Origin: Klebsormidium nitens
Lineage: Eukaryota > Streptophyta > Klebsormidiophyceae > Klebsormidiales > Klebsormidiaceae
Reading direction: 5' to 3'
DNA length: 64,000 nucleotides
Assembly: GCA_000708835.1 (NCBI GenBank)
Contig: DF237057.1
Span: forward strand, 1-64,000
Shown piece after piece: positions 36,771 through 48,222 of this stretch. Position 1 is the first letter of the stretch. Each line of letters begins with the position of its first letter. The notes under the pieces were generated by a model. That model had not been told where the DNA came from, ran no database searches, and was given only the letters and a program-made list of their open reading frames with translations. The position numbers and the translations under genes are program-made.

Positions 36771-39700
36771 GCGCCAAACAGTTCGTCGGAAGGTGTCAGT
36801 GTCTGGTCGGACGCTAACTTTGTATTCTCGTGCATATGTTATTGGACCGAAGATGTCCGTGTATTTCAAGGAATTGGGTTTGGTAAAGGTAGACACATTG
36901 TATATGGTTGTTGTGCACCAAATCTGATATGGCAGATGATCATGCATGCATCGTCTATTCTGGCAATTGCATGTACCTGGTTGTAGTTCAATCAAGGTTA
37001 GATCTACGTGTACTAAGATAGCAAGGTTGCCATGCTCCTTATGTAAGTCACAGAGTACACTGCAAGCCAACCGGCCCTGTTTCACGATATGGGGGCCTCT
37101 TACAATGTGAAACCACGTTGGACGCGCCTTGCTATGCCATATAAGCTCACTATTAAGGCGATGGCGGCCTCTTACAATGTGAAACCATGTTGGACGCGCC
37201 TTGCTATGCCATATAAGCTCACTATTAAGGTCATGCAGTACTGTCAATTAGCATGTTGTTACTTTCACTCTGTGTCCGGGCGCGCGGCCATTTGACAAAC
37301 ATGACGGGGGTTCCCGTAAGCTAGATCAAACACGTAAAGGGCACGGGCCCAATACAATCTTTCACTCTCGGAAGTGACATGCATATGCGTCTTTGCGTCT
37401 AGCACTCGATTGGGGTCATATAGGGACGATCATATGACCAACGGAATGACCAACTGGGCACATCTCAGGATATTATACCTGAGCTTGGTGGATCACAAAA
37501 TCCTCAGATCGCCATTTTGAGGTCGGCGACCATTGTCCGTACAGCTGTGTATCTGGGGTAGGTGTCTCATAGTTTCGGGAGGTATTTGACAATCTCAGAT
37601 GATGTCAGATGACTCAGATCTTAGCACTCAGTGGGGCCTTCCGCGCACTTCGAAGTTCACGGTCGACGAGGATTTAGGTGCACCGTACCCCCGACAGGTT
37701 GTAGAATACATCTCAGGCCGTCCACTGCTTTTCCAGTATGGATCTCACGGCCGAGGAAAGATTTTGTATATGGCGCAGCAAAGACTCGGAGTTGTCAGAT
37801 GGCGGATCCTGGGACACGATAATGCGTCACACCCGCATCGATGACAGGATATTAAACTGAGGCTGCGTCGTGCTTTACCTGCCGTCCACGCGTGCATTTG
37901 AACGGACAAGATTGAAAGTCAGCGTCCTCGAGGCCAAGGACATCATAAACCCATCAGAACCCTGTCAATAGCATACAGGATGGGTCGCCCTCTTCCATAG
38001 TACCTAATGCAATCAGAATGAAAATTCCGAAATACTTCGATCGCAGGGATATTCGAGTCAAGAATCGGTGGTTGACACAATGAGTTCGACAAGGGGTTTT
38101 GAAGGTTGCAGATTCGGAATGGTGAAAGTAACGATTTGCTCGGTAGACTGCTCTGAACAAAGTTCGGATCCGTTTCGCTTTTCCTGTGTTTCTAGAATCG
38201 CCAACTTCTCGGAATTAAGGGCGACCACTGCTCATTGACAGACGGATACCAGCAGCCCGGATTGCAGCAGAGGTGGTGCCACGCCTGAGCTCTTGAATGC
38301 TTCATCATTGCTGCCAAAATGGCAGCATTCAGACTCCAGCCTCAGGACCTGGGCCAGCCTGCCAGGAGGAGGAGCTTTCCTTTGCGGTGGCGGGCATTGT
38401 TTTCAGCGGCGCAGCTTCTACCAGGAGGCATAAGGGTGTTCATTTCAGAAACAGTTAGACAGGGTTTTGGGCACCTGGACTCAGCGCGAACATAGGTATC
38501 TGCTGGGACCTTTCTGAAAGCGCTGCAACAGCTGCTGGTGCGTCCTGAGGTGATGTATGGATGGAGAATAAGATTTACATGAGAGGAGCAGCAGCAATGA
38601 GAGTGTCAAGCTAGGAAGGCCTCTGGCACGGGGTATTCTCGAATAGGTAGACTACAGCCTTCAAATCAGCTGGACTCTCTTGTTGGACAGCTTCTCCAGC
38701 ATACGTCATTTACGCATTGGTTGGAGTACGGCGGGGAATGGTAGGCCCGAGACTTCTTGGACCATTGGCAGACTGCATACGTTGAAGTGCAAGCGCTCTG
38801 CAGGGCCGTGCAGGTCAGGAACAAACCTTTTAACTGCTTTTACGCGGCCTTCTCCTGTTTTTACTTCCTCTTTTTGGACTGGTTTGAGTGGATTGGCACC
38901 TTGAGGTGCAGGTACTTAGGTCCAAGAGATCTAAGGACAGCTCTTGCGCCACTGCAATAGTACTCTGCGGTTTCTGTTGAGCTTTTGAGGCCCCTCTCAT
39001 TGCTGTTCAAGAAGTGGGGCCGGTGTTGAGGGTTTGAAGCACGCCGTTGAAGCTAAACAGGCGTTGAAGGGCGCAGGTATTGGAGAGTGTTCCTGGTATC
39101 ACATTCTGGCTGTTGCTTTATTAGCATTGGAACGACCTCTTTATGCGGCTGAAAAAGTGCCAGAAGCATAGATCTAGCTGGGTACTGAGTGCTAGACGTA
39201 TGTCTGGGTATGAGGTAAGCTTTCCCACTTCTGTGTTGACACCGTTTGCCTAGTGTACATTCCCGATACCTGGGTATTGGTGAGTTCAAGGCTTGGTGTT
39301 TCATACTGACTCTTACCACAGCTCCTATCAGATCAGAACATCAACCAGAAATGGCCTTCACTACACTTTACAAGCAACGCGTACTCTCCAAACTCTTGGC
39401 GGCTTGGCACCAAGTCACAGTTCCATGATTCCTAACCCTTCAGGCATCCTGAGAGTGCTCATGAACAGCCAGCCAGCAACTTGAGATATCGCCGTTGCAT
39501 TTTGGTTATAGCAACTCCTCACCAATGATAAGCTGACCTACATTTGAGTTTGTCTGCATTTCTTTTGAAGTGGCACCTTTTCAACACGATAAAATCATAG
39601 TTGTGTCTGGTGACCTTTTCGAATCAGAAGGGCTAGGACCTCATACCACAAGGTGCATTTTGGTCCGGAAGTCGCCCTGTCAATTCCGTGTACTGCGGAG

Positions 39701-42700
39701 GTCTCGAGCCAGCTTGTTGGCCAAGCTGCCAATGGAATCGCAAACACATTCTAAGATATGTATTTGCAAATTCACCTCCTTATGCACCCCGATTTTGTTT
39801 GTTTCCATTCCTGCTTTTCAGCAAATGCTAGAGTACGGTAAGACGCCAGGGGTTGACCTCTCATTTCCTGACGATCGATGGAAAGCGACGGGAGGTTGTG
39901 TTTGCCTGCTAGTGCAGTCCAGCATTCTCCAGAACCCCTTGATCACCTATTCCGTCTCTCTCTTTTGTCTAAGTGTCATCTAAGTCACCTTTCGGCCGCT
40001 CGATGTTTTGTTAGTTGCAGGGAGCGGTTGCACAACTGGAGCTTCCGTAACTGGTGCTCTGGCGGCGTTGACCGAAGCAACAATTAGTAACAGCTTCTCT
40101 CGGCATTTGTCGAGCGTCTGCTGTGGCAGGAGTCCCACCCTCACATTGCAGAGTTCAAAGTTTGAACCTACAATCTGCTGGCGTCAATAATGTAAAGCAA
40201 GTTGAGAGGATTACACCTGACTCCAGTATGACCTTGGCTTTGAAGTTTGTGTCTAGTGGTGTTCCTGTGGCTCAATGGACTATCTTTTCTTGGTGCAGCT
40301 GTCAGCCCCTCCTCATCGCCATCGTGAGCCCCTCATCGTGAAAGGGGCTCTCATTGACTGGCGCAAGCAGCTACAAAAGCAATGGCAATGCAGGAGCGCC
40401 GTTGATGCGGTCCTATTCTGAGCTGGTAAATCACTCCAGCACTAATATAAAGGTGCCTCCTTTATGCTCGGGCACTTTTAACATGTCTGGGAAAAAGAGA
40501 TTTACAAAAGATTTATCAAGGGCGTTAGTGTCCGGCTCTTTTTGAATATTGTGCGAACCGGTGGTGCATTTGACTCTGAGTCCTCGTGACGCGGGACCAA
40601 TGCACGTATTCCTTTCAGGAATCTGACCTTTGGAGCTGTAAAGGCTCTCGCATTGCTTTTCCCCTTCCCTGGCTGGTTCCTCCACTGGCTGAGCAAGATG
40701 TGAGGGCAAAAGAAAGAACCAGCACAAAGCTCTACTCTCTTTCTTTGAAGATGATGGCACCTTTCAAAGATAGCAACAGCCAAAGGGGTACAATGCAACC
40801 ACCGGAGTGTGATGAAGTGCACGTCACGTGAAACTAGTGGTTGTGTATACAAACGTTTCACTGTAGCGGTTTGGTTCGTGGTTTGACACCAATGCATAGC
40901 AGACAAGACGCCCCGTCGGAGGTGTCTTCGGTTGTTCTGAAAATGGTTTGATTAGGTTTAGGCTTTCATAACCGTGACTTCGAGACATTATGATGCAAAT
41001 GACGATGCAGATGCGTGAGCGGCGCGCATAGCAGAGACACGCGAGCAAAGTCCTGACTGTGTCTGACGCACAAGTCTTACAATGAGAAGTTCATGACCTT
41101 CAGTCTGAAACACGTCATAAGCAAGGTCTTCTCCTGATGAGGGGTTTGTTTGAGGGAGGGCGAGCTTCTGTTATAGGCTGGAAGCGCGGAATGCTTTAGC
41201 AGCTTTTGGTGGTAATTCTGTGGCGTGTTCCTTGGGGGGCAAGTCATATCACAGTGACCTCGTGAGGCAACGATGTCACTGTCAATGGGGGGGGCAATCA
41301 GAGTCCATGAGGGCAGTGGTACCATGAGGGCATTGGTAATATGCATTCCAAATCCAATCTTAGGTTAATCTGGCAAATGACGGACAAGGGTGTCTTTTGC
41401 TCATATTGTTACGTCAAAGTGGTAGATGCACGGCTCTGATAAGCTTTACTATATATGATGGCGCTTTTGAGGACGAAGTGGTCAGTGGGAAGTGAATTTA
41501 CTCAACCTCAAGGGCTAAGGGCAGAGCCTCTTTGAAGAGCTCAGCTAATGACACCAAACTTCTCTGTATCTGAACAGGTGTAGCCAGCTTCTTTGCTTGC
41601 TATTCACATGTAGAAGCGTCTCATTCTTCAAAAGGATCAAACACCCCACCTTTCCTCATGCAGAGCCTTTGCCAGTAAGGGGGTTCCTCATAATGCAGTT
41701 CGTTTTGGGACAGCGGGTTCTGGAAAGGTGTTAGACGCACGTGGCAACTTCTACGAGTAAGTTGTCCTTATTGTGAGTACTCAATGCTTTTGACTGTTGT
41801 CAAGTACCGTTTCCTTACTGCTGGGATTACCAAGCTGATTTCATAGTGTTTGAAGCTTAAGCGAGTCTCTCATTGGATCCCATTTGAGGAGTGAAGGGTC
41901 TCCTGTTCCAGGTCTGCCTGTTTTGCCCCAGGATTGCTAGTTTGTCCTTCAGAACATGTAGTTGAAAGGTTCCCTCATGGAGTGCAAATGTTTCCCAGTT
42001 GTCTTTGTGGAAATTCATCAGCAAAGCCTGAATAGCTGAAGTCCGTCATTGATTACTTGAAGCAGAGAGTCAATCGACTGCAAGAAGAGCAGGCTTGGCG
42101 CTGCAAAGAATCTCATCTGCTTGCTGACACTCGTCTTCCTTCCTTCCAATCAAGTGTCCGTTATATTGTTTGCTTCTCTTTCAGGTCCTGCCGCCTTCAA
42201 TGTATGCAAAGTGCATGTTATGCTGGGCGTATCAGACTTGACTTTCTCGCTGAGGTTGCAAAGCCTGTCGCTGCGCTCCTATTTCTCTTCCATAATTCAT
42301 GCGGACTCTCTGTCAAGCACCCATCTTCTCCTGGTTTTGTTTCAGGAAGCTGATATTATATTCTGTGTTCACATCACCTCGTGTCTGATACAAAAGGTGT
42401 GCGAAGAAAGGGCTTCTTGCAGGCAGTCTTTTCAGAAAGAAGTCTCATCAATAGACCGCAGCTACCGGCTATGTGGCAGTCCAGGCACATCCTTTATCCG
42501 CAGTAGTCGCCCTTCTTTTTCCCCTCTGGCAGCCGATCATCTACCGCTCCTGCATAAGGTCTCCCCGAACCATAAGCACCCCCCAAGCCATATGCTTTCT
42601 CCAAACCCCTTGTTTGTAAGACGGGTATTCACCGTCGCCCCCCTCACCCCCTCGCAGGTGTTCGATACCATCTCCATCATCCGATATAAGCACACACCCC

Positions 42701-42711
42701 AGCCATAAGCT
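36771..42711. other. 5.9 kb region without a supported gene
   Basis: Both strands contain only short open frames without consistent splice partners, recognisable motifs or third-position GC bias. A fragment at 38757-38960 (+) and one around 39820-39900 (+) read like protein for 20-40 residues but have no continuation. The last 600 bp probably holds the promoter and 5' UTR of the U-box gene. The region also holds one 72-bp tandem repeat, listed separately. Confidence 0.5.
37094..37231. repeat. Two-copy tandem repeat, period 72
   Basis: A unit starting ggcctcttacaatgtgaaac at 37094 recurs at 37166 with about one mismatch in the first 60 bases (ccacg versus ccatg). The period is a multiple of three and therefore keeps open frames on both strands. 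It lies about 320 bp after the HRD3 stop codon. High identity implies a recent duplication. Confidence 0.9.
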
Positions 42712-45700
42712 ATGGAGGACGCCATGGATGTGGTGATGCTGGTAAACCAGGTCCAGGCTGCGGCCAAAAACGTGCGCGACCATAAGCACATGGTTGTCCA
42801 GCTGGCGGGCCGCATCAGTGCGCTCCAGAGCCTCATCCTGAGCCTTGTGGAAGACAACGGCCAGGCGTGCCCGTCAGAGTTTCTGGAGCGGTTGCAGGTA
42901 AGAGGGCAATAGATGGCTCACACAAGCGATCGCTCCGCTCTTTGTGGTGATGCTGCACCTACTCGTCAAGAACTTGATCAAACGCTTGCTTAAAACGAGA
43001 CTACTAAGTGCAAGAAAGCAGAGGAACAGGCTTTCGTAAAGAGGTCTCGTTTGCAATCGTTTTGGTTATAACGCTTTGGTGGTCTGCTTGTGCAATATGC
43101 CGTCCTTGGTTATGTCCTTCCCCTTTGCACCATCTAAGACTGCCTATCGCCACCAGTCTGCGCAAACCAATTGTTCAGACGTTGGCAGTAATTGTTTCTG
43201 CCAGTCCTCAGCTCTGCCATGTTGGATCCGGAGTAGAAAGCAGTGACGAGGGGGCTAGAGACGTCAGCCTTATCTGGTGTCTTTTGACTGGGAGGTTGAT
43301 TTGCTTCTGTTCAGCTTCCAGTTCTGGTTCGGGCCCTTCAGAGGATATGAAGAAGCACGACCAGCTTGGATGAGCAACAAGATTCCACTTGCACGGTCTG
43401 TAACGATCTTCGTTTTTATCCTTTACCCACTTACTGTAAAAGCGTAGCAACGCGCCTGGTGGGGGATACATCAGAACCGTTCATGATGTAATCATTCAGA
43501 CTTCTCGTAGACCCTCCAAACACAAAAAGGAGGAGTTGATGTGTTCCGGCACATATCAGAGGCAGCAAAACGTGTTTCAAGAGCCCATATTGGAATTTGG
43601 GTTCTACATTTCCATATGCTCAAAATCCCGTCTGCGTCTGTTTCCAGGAGGAACTAGAGGCGGCTGTCACGTCCATCAACCGCTGCACGCGAAGCAACGG
43701 CTACCGCGAGCGCTACTTCGATGACATCACCATCGACCTGAAGGACGTCAACTTCCGCATCGTCAACTGGCTCGGCGACATGCGCGCGCACATGGTTTCT
43801 GCAGGGATGCTCGAGGGGCGCGACCAACCGCACCACCAGTCCCGCGCGCTGCGCATCCTGAAAGAGATCCGGGACTCTCAGGAGCGCTTCGAAGACTTCG
43901 GCTCGTTCGCCGACGCCGAAATGAAGGACTCCCGCGGAGAGTCCGCGGACCCGAACCGGAAGTCCGTCAGCGGGCGGAAGACGAGCATGGACCTGCGCCG
44001 TGTCCGCCGCTCGATCGGGGGCGGCTCGCGCCAGGGGAGTCTGAGCATGGAGTACCGGTCCCGCCCGAACAGCATCGAGCGGAGCCGTAATAACAGCTTC
44101 TCGTCAGAGGATAGTCGACGGGACTACCGCCCACGGTCACTGTGGACCGAGTCCGTTTTAGAGGAGGAGGCGCGGATCGACGAGCTGCGGCGGCGGGCGC
44201 GGGCGGAGCTTGGGGAGATGAACCGGGAGAAAGGCTCGGGAAGGCGGAGCTCGGATGACTACTACCGGCAGAAGGGGCGGGACTCGAGGGATTACGCTCG
44301 CGGGGAGCGGCGCGACTCGGAGGAGTACTATCGGGAGAGGGGACGGCGGGAGTCGGAGGAGATGTACCAGCGTGAGAAAAGGGGGGGGAGGCAGTCGCTG
44401 GGGGAGGGGCACGCGATTTTGGCCCCTGCTGAAGCGGTCAATTTCCACGACGAGGTCGACCGGGTGCTCGCGGCGCTGGACAACACCGGGGACATGGACC
44501 GGGTCATTCAGCAAATCATCGAGACCCAGACGTTGGGCGAGCGGGAGCGCGAGTTCCTGCTCGGGAAGTCGGAGCGGCTCAAGAAGGAACGCGCGGCGGA
44601 GCCGAAGGGCCCCGTTTTCGGGGATGTTGGCGTCGGGCCCTGGGGCGGCAGCGACGAGGACGCCGAAACGCGAGCGAACAGGGCCCGTCCCGCGGAAGAC
44701 ACCGAGCAGCAGCTGCTGAAGGACGTGGAAGAAGCGCGGAAACTGGCGCGTGAGTTCCGGGACGGCAAGAAGCAGTATAGAGAGGTACAGGAAGAGCTGC
44801 TCGGCTCAGATTTGGGGTATCTCCCGCAGACGGTGAAGGAAGAGGCGGCGGTGGCGGTTGTCGAGATCACGACGGCGCTTGCGGTGGCGGAATCGGCGAC
44901 GATTGGATCGGAGACGGGGGAGCAGCCGTGGACTTACTCACCCCCCCGGGGCGGTATGGACTCGATCCCGGAGGGATCTATCGGGGTTCAGACCCCCCTA
45001 GTACGAAAGGTTTCCGCAGCCCTAGTCGCGGCCGGTAACGACGCGCCGACTCGGCGGATGTCTTCCGGGGGTGCGCAGCGGCCGAGTATCATTCCGCTCG
45101 ACCTGCCGAAAGCGGCGCGGCTGAAGCGGACTCGGTCGAACGAGCCGACGACTCTGGAGGACGACATCGCGGCGGCGCTGAAAGCGCAGCAGGAGGTTGC
45201 GGGGCAGGCTGCGGAGAAGCAGCTGGTTGCGGCGCCCGGCGTGATCGCGATCGGGCAGAACGGCCCGGTGGCGATCGGCGCCAAAGGGGCGGGGATCACC
45301 GGGTGGCCGGCGGGGCTGCTGCGCACTGCGAGCATCCCCCCCGGGCCGGCGTCGCGGACAAATCCCGAGGCGCTGCTGAAGGATAAGCAGCGGGAGGAGG
45401 CGAGCGTAATGGAGAAAGTGTACACGGCGCTGAAAGCGGTGAAGATCGGGGAGTTGATGAAGCCGGAGGAGTTGCTCGAAGGTGACGGCAAACGGACGTC
45501 GTTCTGCGAGCTGCCGACCGGCCCGCGGGTGCTCAGGAAAGACACGAAGGAGGTCAAGAAGGAGATTGTCAGCTTCATGGACGAGATTAACGCCGCGCTC
45601 GAGAAAGCGCGCTCGGGACCCCCCCCCGGATCCGAGAACCTGTCGCGGGAACCCCCCGCAGAGTTCATCTGCCCCCTCTCAGGCGCGCTGATGCGCGACC

Positions 45701-46458
45701 CAGTGCTGCTCATCGAGACCGAGCACAACTACGAGCGCGTTTACATCGAGCGGTGGTTCGCGCGCGGGCACCGGGTGTGCCCGGCCTCCGGGGTGGCTGT
45801 TCACACCACAACCACGCTGCGCAACCACAAGTTGCGGGGGCAGATCCTGGACTGGGTGAAGCTGGAGGAGATCTCCCCCCGAGTGGAACTGGTCCAGCCC
45901 CGGGCGGAGGTGCCCCTGTCGTCCACACCACGTGGCACCCCCGAGGGCGTGCCACGTGGCACCTTCGAGGCACGTGGCCCGCCCTCGAGCGGCGCGTCGT
46001 CCACCATCTCGATGAACGGCCGCCATGACGACATCATACTCGACCTGGCTCCCGACGGGTCGGTTGAAGCGGCGCAAGCGGAGGATGGGGCTCAAAAGAT
46101 TCGGGCGGAGCAGCCGGTTGAACCGGTTACACCGGCCGGGGTTGAGGGGCCGGGTGCATTGCCCAACGGACGGGGAAAGGAGTCGGAAATTGGCCATGAG
46201 GTCAGCGAAGCGGGGGCTCAGCAGGAGGAAAAGATATCCGGCGCGGAGATTGTGGCGACCGGTTCCGCGGTCGAAGAGATTGTCGCAGAGGAGGGGAAGG
46301 GAGAGGAGCCTGTCACTGGCGCTGCGGGTGAGGCGGAGTCTTCGAAAGAGGAACAAGGCGCTGAAGCACCGAAAAGGCTTTTGACCGTCACCAGTCGGGT
46401 GAAATCCGCGATTGAGTTCTTCAATTCTGCAGCATTTGTTCCTCCCCAGGCTAGCTAG
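42712..46458 (+). CDS. U-box E3 ubiquitin ligase-like protein with N-terminal helical bundle, 2 exons
   Basis: Exons 42712-42897 and 43648-46458 join in phase 0, giving 998 residues. The N-terminus is helical (DVVMLVNQVQAAAKNVRDHK; then ISALQSLILSLVED and a second-exon block LEAAVTSINRCTRSNGYRER). This resembles the four-helix MCAfunc/UND-type domain in front of plant U-box proteins. A long Arg/Glu/Ser-rich charged region (about 150-300) and coiled-coil stretches follow. The U-box spans about 734-806: EFICPLSGALMRDPVLLIET, YERVYIERWF, CPASG, LRNHKLRGQILDWV. It keeps the FICPLSG-MRDPV and hydrophobic core signatures. No ARM repeats follow; the tail is low complexity. U-box proteins bind E2 enzymes and transfer ubiquitin. 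The substrate is unknown. Confidence 0.88.
45927..45979. repeat. Three CACGTGG elements in U-box coding sequence
   Basis: CACGTGG occurs three times in about 50 bases (near 45929, 45953 and 45973). The middle one sits in a perfect 14-bp palindrome GTGCCACGTGGCAC at 45949-45962. They encode a degenerate R-G-T-P/F repeat in the tail after the U-box, so the pattern may be a coding microsatellite rather than regulatory. Confidence 0.6.
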
Positions 46459-48222
46459 AATATGAAAACGTTGAGTTGACGATTTGTGTGGTGGGCTTCC
46501 AGGAAGTGACGGTCGGGCTGTAAATGGATCGCCCGCCAAATGCTGACCAAGTGTCCGCATCCCGATGTATGTGGATGCGAGCAAGGGTTGCCACTAACCC
46601 TTGGGGTTGCAAACAGTTGAGTTTGAGTTGATTCGTTTAGGTGTTGTCTTTCCACGTCAGAAACAGTTGCACACTTACCAGTAGCTAGTCTATTAAACAT
46701 AATGTTGAGGTGTTCGTTTAGTTATAGTTGGCAGGTCTCATTTGGGCGGGTCCTCTTTGACAAATACTAGGAGATTGTTGCATCTGCGGATGGAGCAAAA
46801 CCTAGTACATGCACTTGAGGAACTTCAAGAACGTGTGATTGTTCGCTCGCGTACGCACTCTTCAGTTCTTCGCTTTCAATGCTGTTGAGCGTTGCCCTGT
46901 AAACGCTGTACAATGCTTCTTTTTATGCCCGACCGGAACTGCATGAAGCATGCAGATTGAGAACTATATCATTTACGCAGCTCAGGCTAGCCTCTAGCAC
47001 TTGTCAATAGGCACTGTGTTCAACGCTTATCATGGCCCGGAATGTAAGTTACCATGGCTGAGAATCCATGCATGGAAGCCACTCTGTAGATTCTCTACCT
47101 CTGTATCCTAATATTTTAAGAGCTCATGCCCGCGAACCCTGCGAGATCGGACCTTAAAGGCTCATCTTCACAGTACCATAACATCAGCAGCTTGTTCGAG
47201 GTAATGAAGCCACTGCAGGCCGGAATTGAGTAAGTTAAAAGCCGGTTTGTCACGGACCTATGACCTTGCTAGGGGCCGCTTAATTGCAGGCTGCAAAGAG
47301 TTTGAAGTAAGTCGGCTCGTGGGCAAATTTTAATTGTGGTAGGAAAAACTGAGGTACACTAATTGGGTGCGCATGCCAAAAGCTCACCTTGCTGGGTTCA
47401 CGACAACCGGCGCTCCCTGCTTATCCCCGGCGAGCCTCTCTAAATGGATTACGGGTATCATAGAGGCAGGATCAAAATGGATTCAAGCTTCAGCTTGCCC
47501 CTGGGCCCGCCCTTTCAGAGCAGCATTTGCACCAACTGCACCAAGGCGGCCAAAAAAGACATTAAGACATGCTGACTGGCTAAATGTTGCCTTCAGTCCC
47601 TGGAGCCTCTGCTGACTTTCAAGATGTGAAATTCAAACAAAAACTTGCTGACATGTCAAGAAGTGAAACGGGAAGTTTGATGATACGGTATTTGAAAAGT
47701 TCCGGTTGGAGACTGAGGAGTCGGGACCCCCCTGACTGATTGTGCTAAGGTAGCACAGTCCATGGCCCCTGGAATCTTCGGGACCTGGCGAATTCCGGAG
47801 CCGCAGGATTTACTGCCAGATCACCAGATCCGACGGTGCACGCAAGTCGTTAGTCCGACTTCAAGCGCTCATTGCCGGCTTGTGGTGCGTCGTTAGTCCG
47901 ACTTACTGTCACCACGTTCCTTGTTAGTCCGACTACGGATCCCAAGTCCTCCCAAGTCGGACTAACAATACACCACAGCGCAGAATGCGACCCCGAACGT
48001 ACTGCCAACTTCGGATCGATGTTGTCTGTCTAGTTGCCAGCTTGGGCACAACTGGGAAAGTAGCTAGGGCGTCTGCATTCGCGAGTGCACCTGGACAGTG
48101 GCCAGACGGTGCAAACCCATCTCTCTGAAGGTGTTATGGAGGGCGAAAAAAAGGGAGTGCAGCAACTCCTTCAACATCTTTTCTGTTGCTACTTTGACTC
48201 TGAGTGATTTTAGGGCTGCGCA
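46459..48222. other. Intergenic, no gene seen
   Basis: About 1.76 kb holding the U-box 3' UTR and the upstream region of the next gene. The short frame at 47367-47615 is not convincing. It contains the clustered 12-mer repeat at 47849-47966. Confidence 0.5.
47849..47966. repeat. Clustered 12-mer GTTAGTCCGACT, three direct and one inverted copy
   Basis: GTTAGTCCGACT occurs at 47849, 47892 and 47923; the reverse complement AGTCGGACTAAC occurs at 47955-47966. The first copy is preceded by aagtcg, forming a short palindrome with its own cgactt end. The inverted last copy could form a hairpin of about 40-120 bp. It might be a decayed inverted-repeat element or a transcription-factor array upstream of the Crinkler-type gene. 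Confidence 0.8.

Noticed and set aside
36489-37247. 252-codon minus-strand open frame with a 24-residue repeat
   Set aside because: It is antisense to the HRD3 last exon, and the repeat is the 72-bp tandem repeat, which stays open because its period is a multiple of three.
42121-42708. 195-codon + open frame just before the U-box ATG
   Set aside because: No domain or codon bias, and it ends right at the U-box start; more likely promoter and 5' UTR.
42567-42712. Two similar ataagcac-cccc-agccata blocks 116 bp apart before the U-box start
   Set aside because: Possibly another junction-type duplication, but the match is short and C-rich, so chance cannot be excluded.
44988-46584. Two long minus-strand open frames (246 and 301 codons)
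   Set aside because: Both are antisense shadows of the GC-rich U-box exon; the + frame carries the recognisable U-box.
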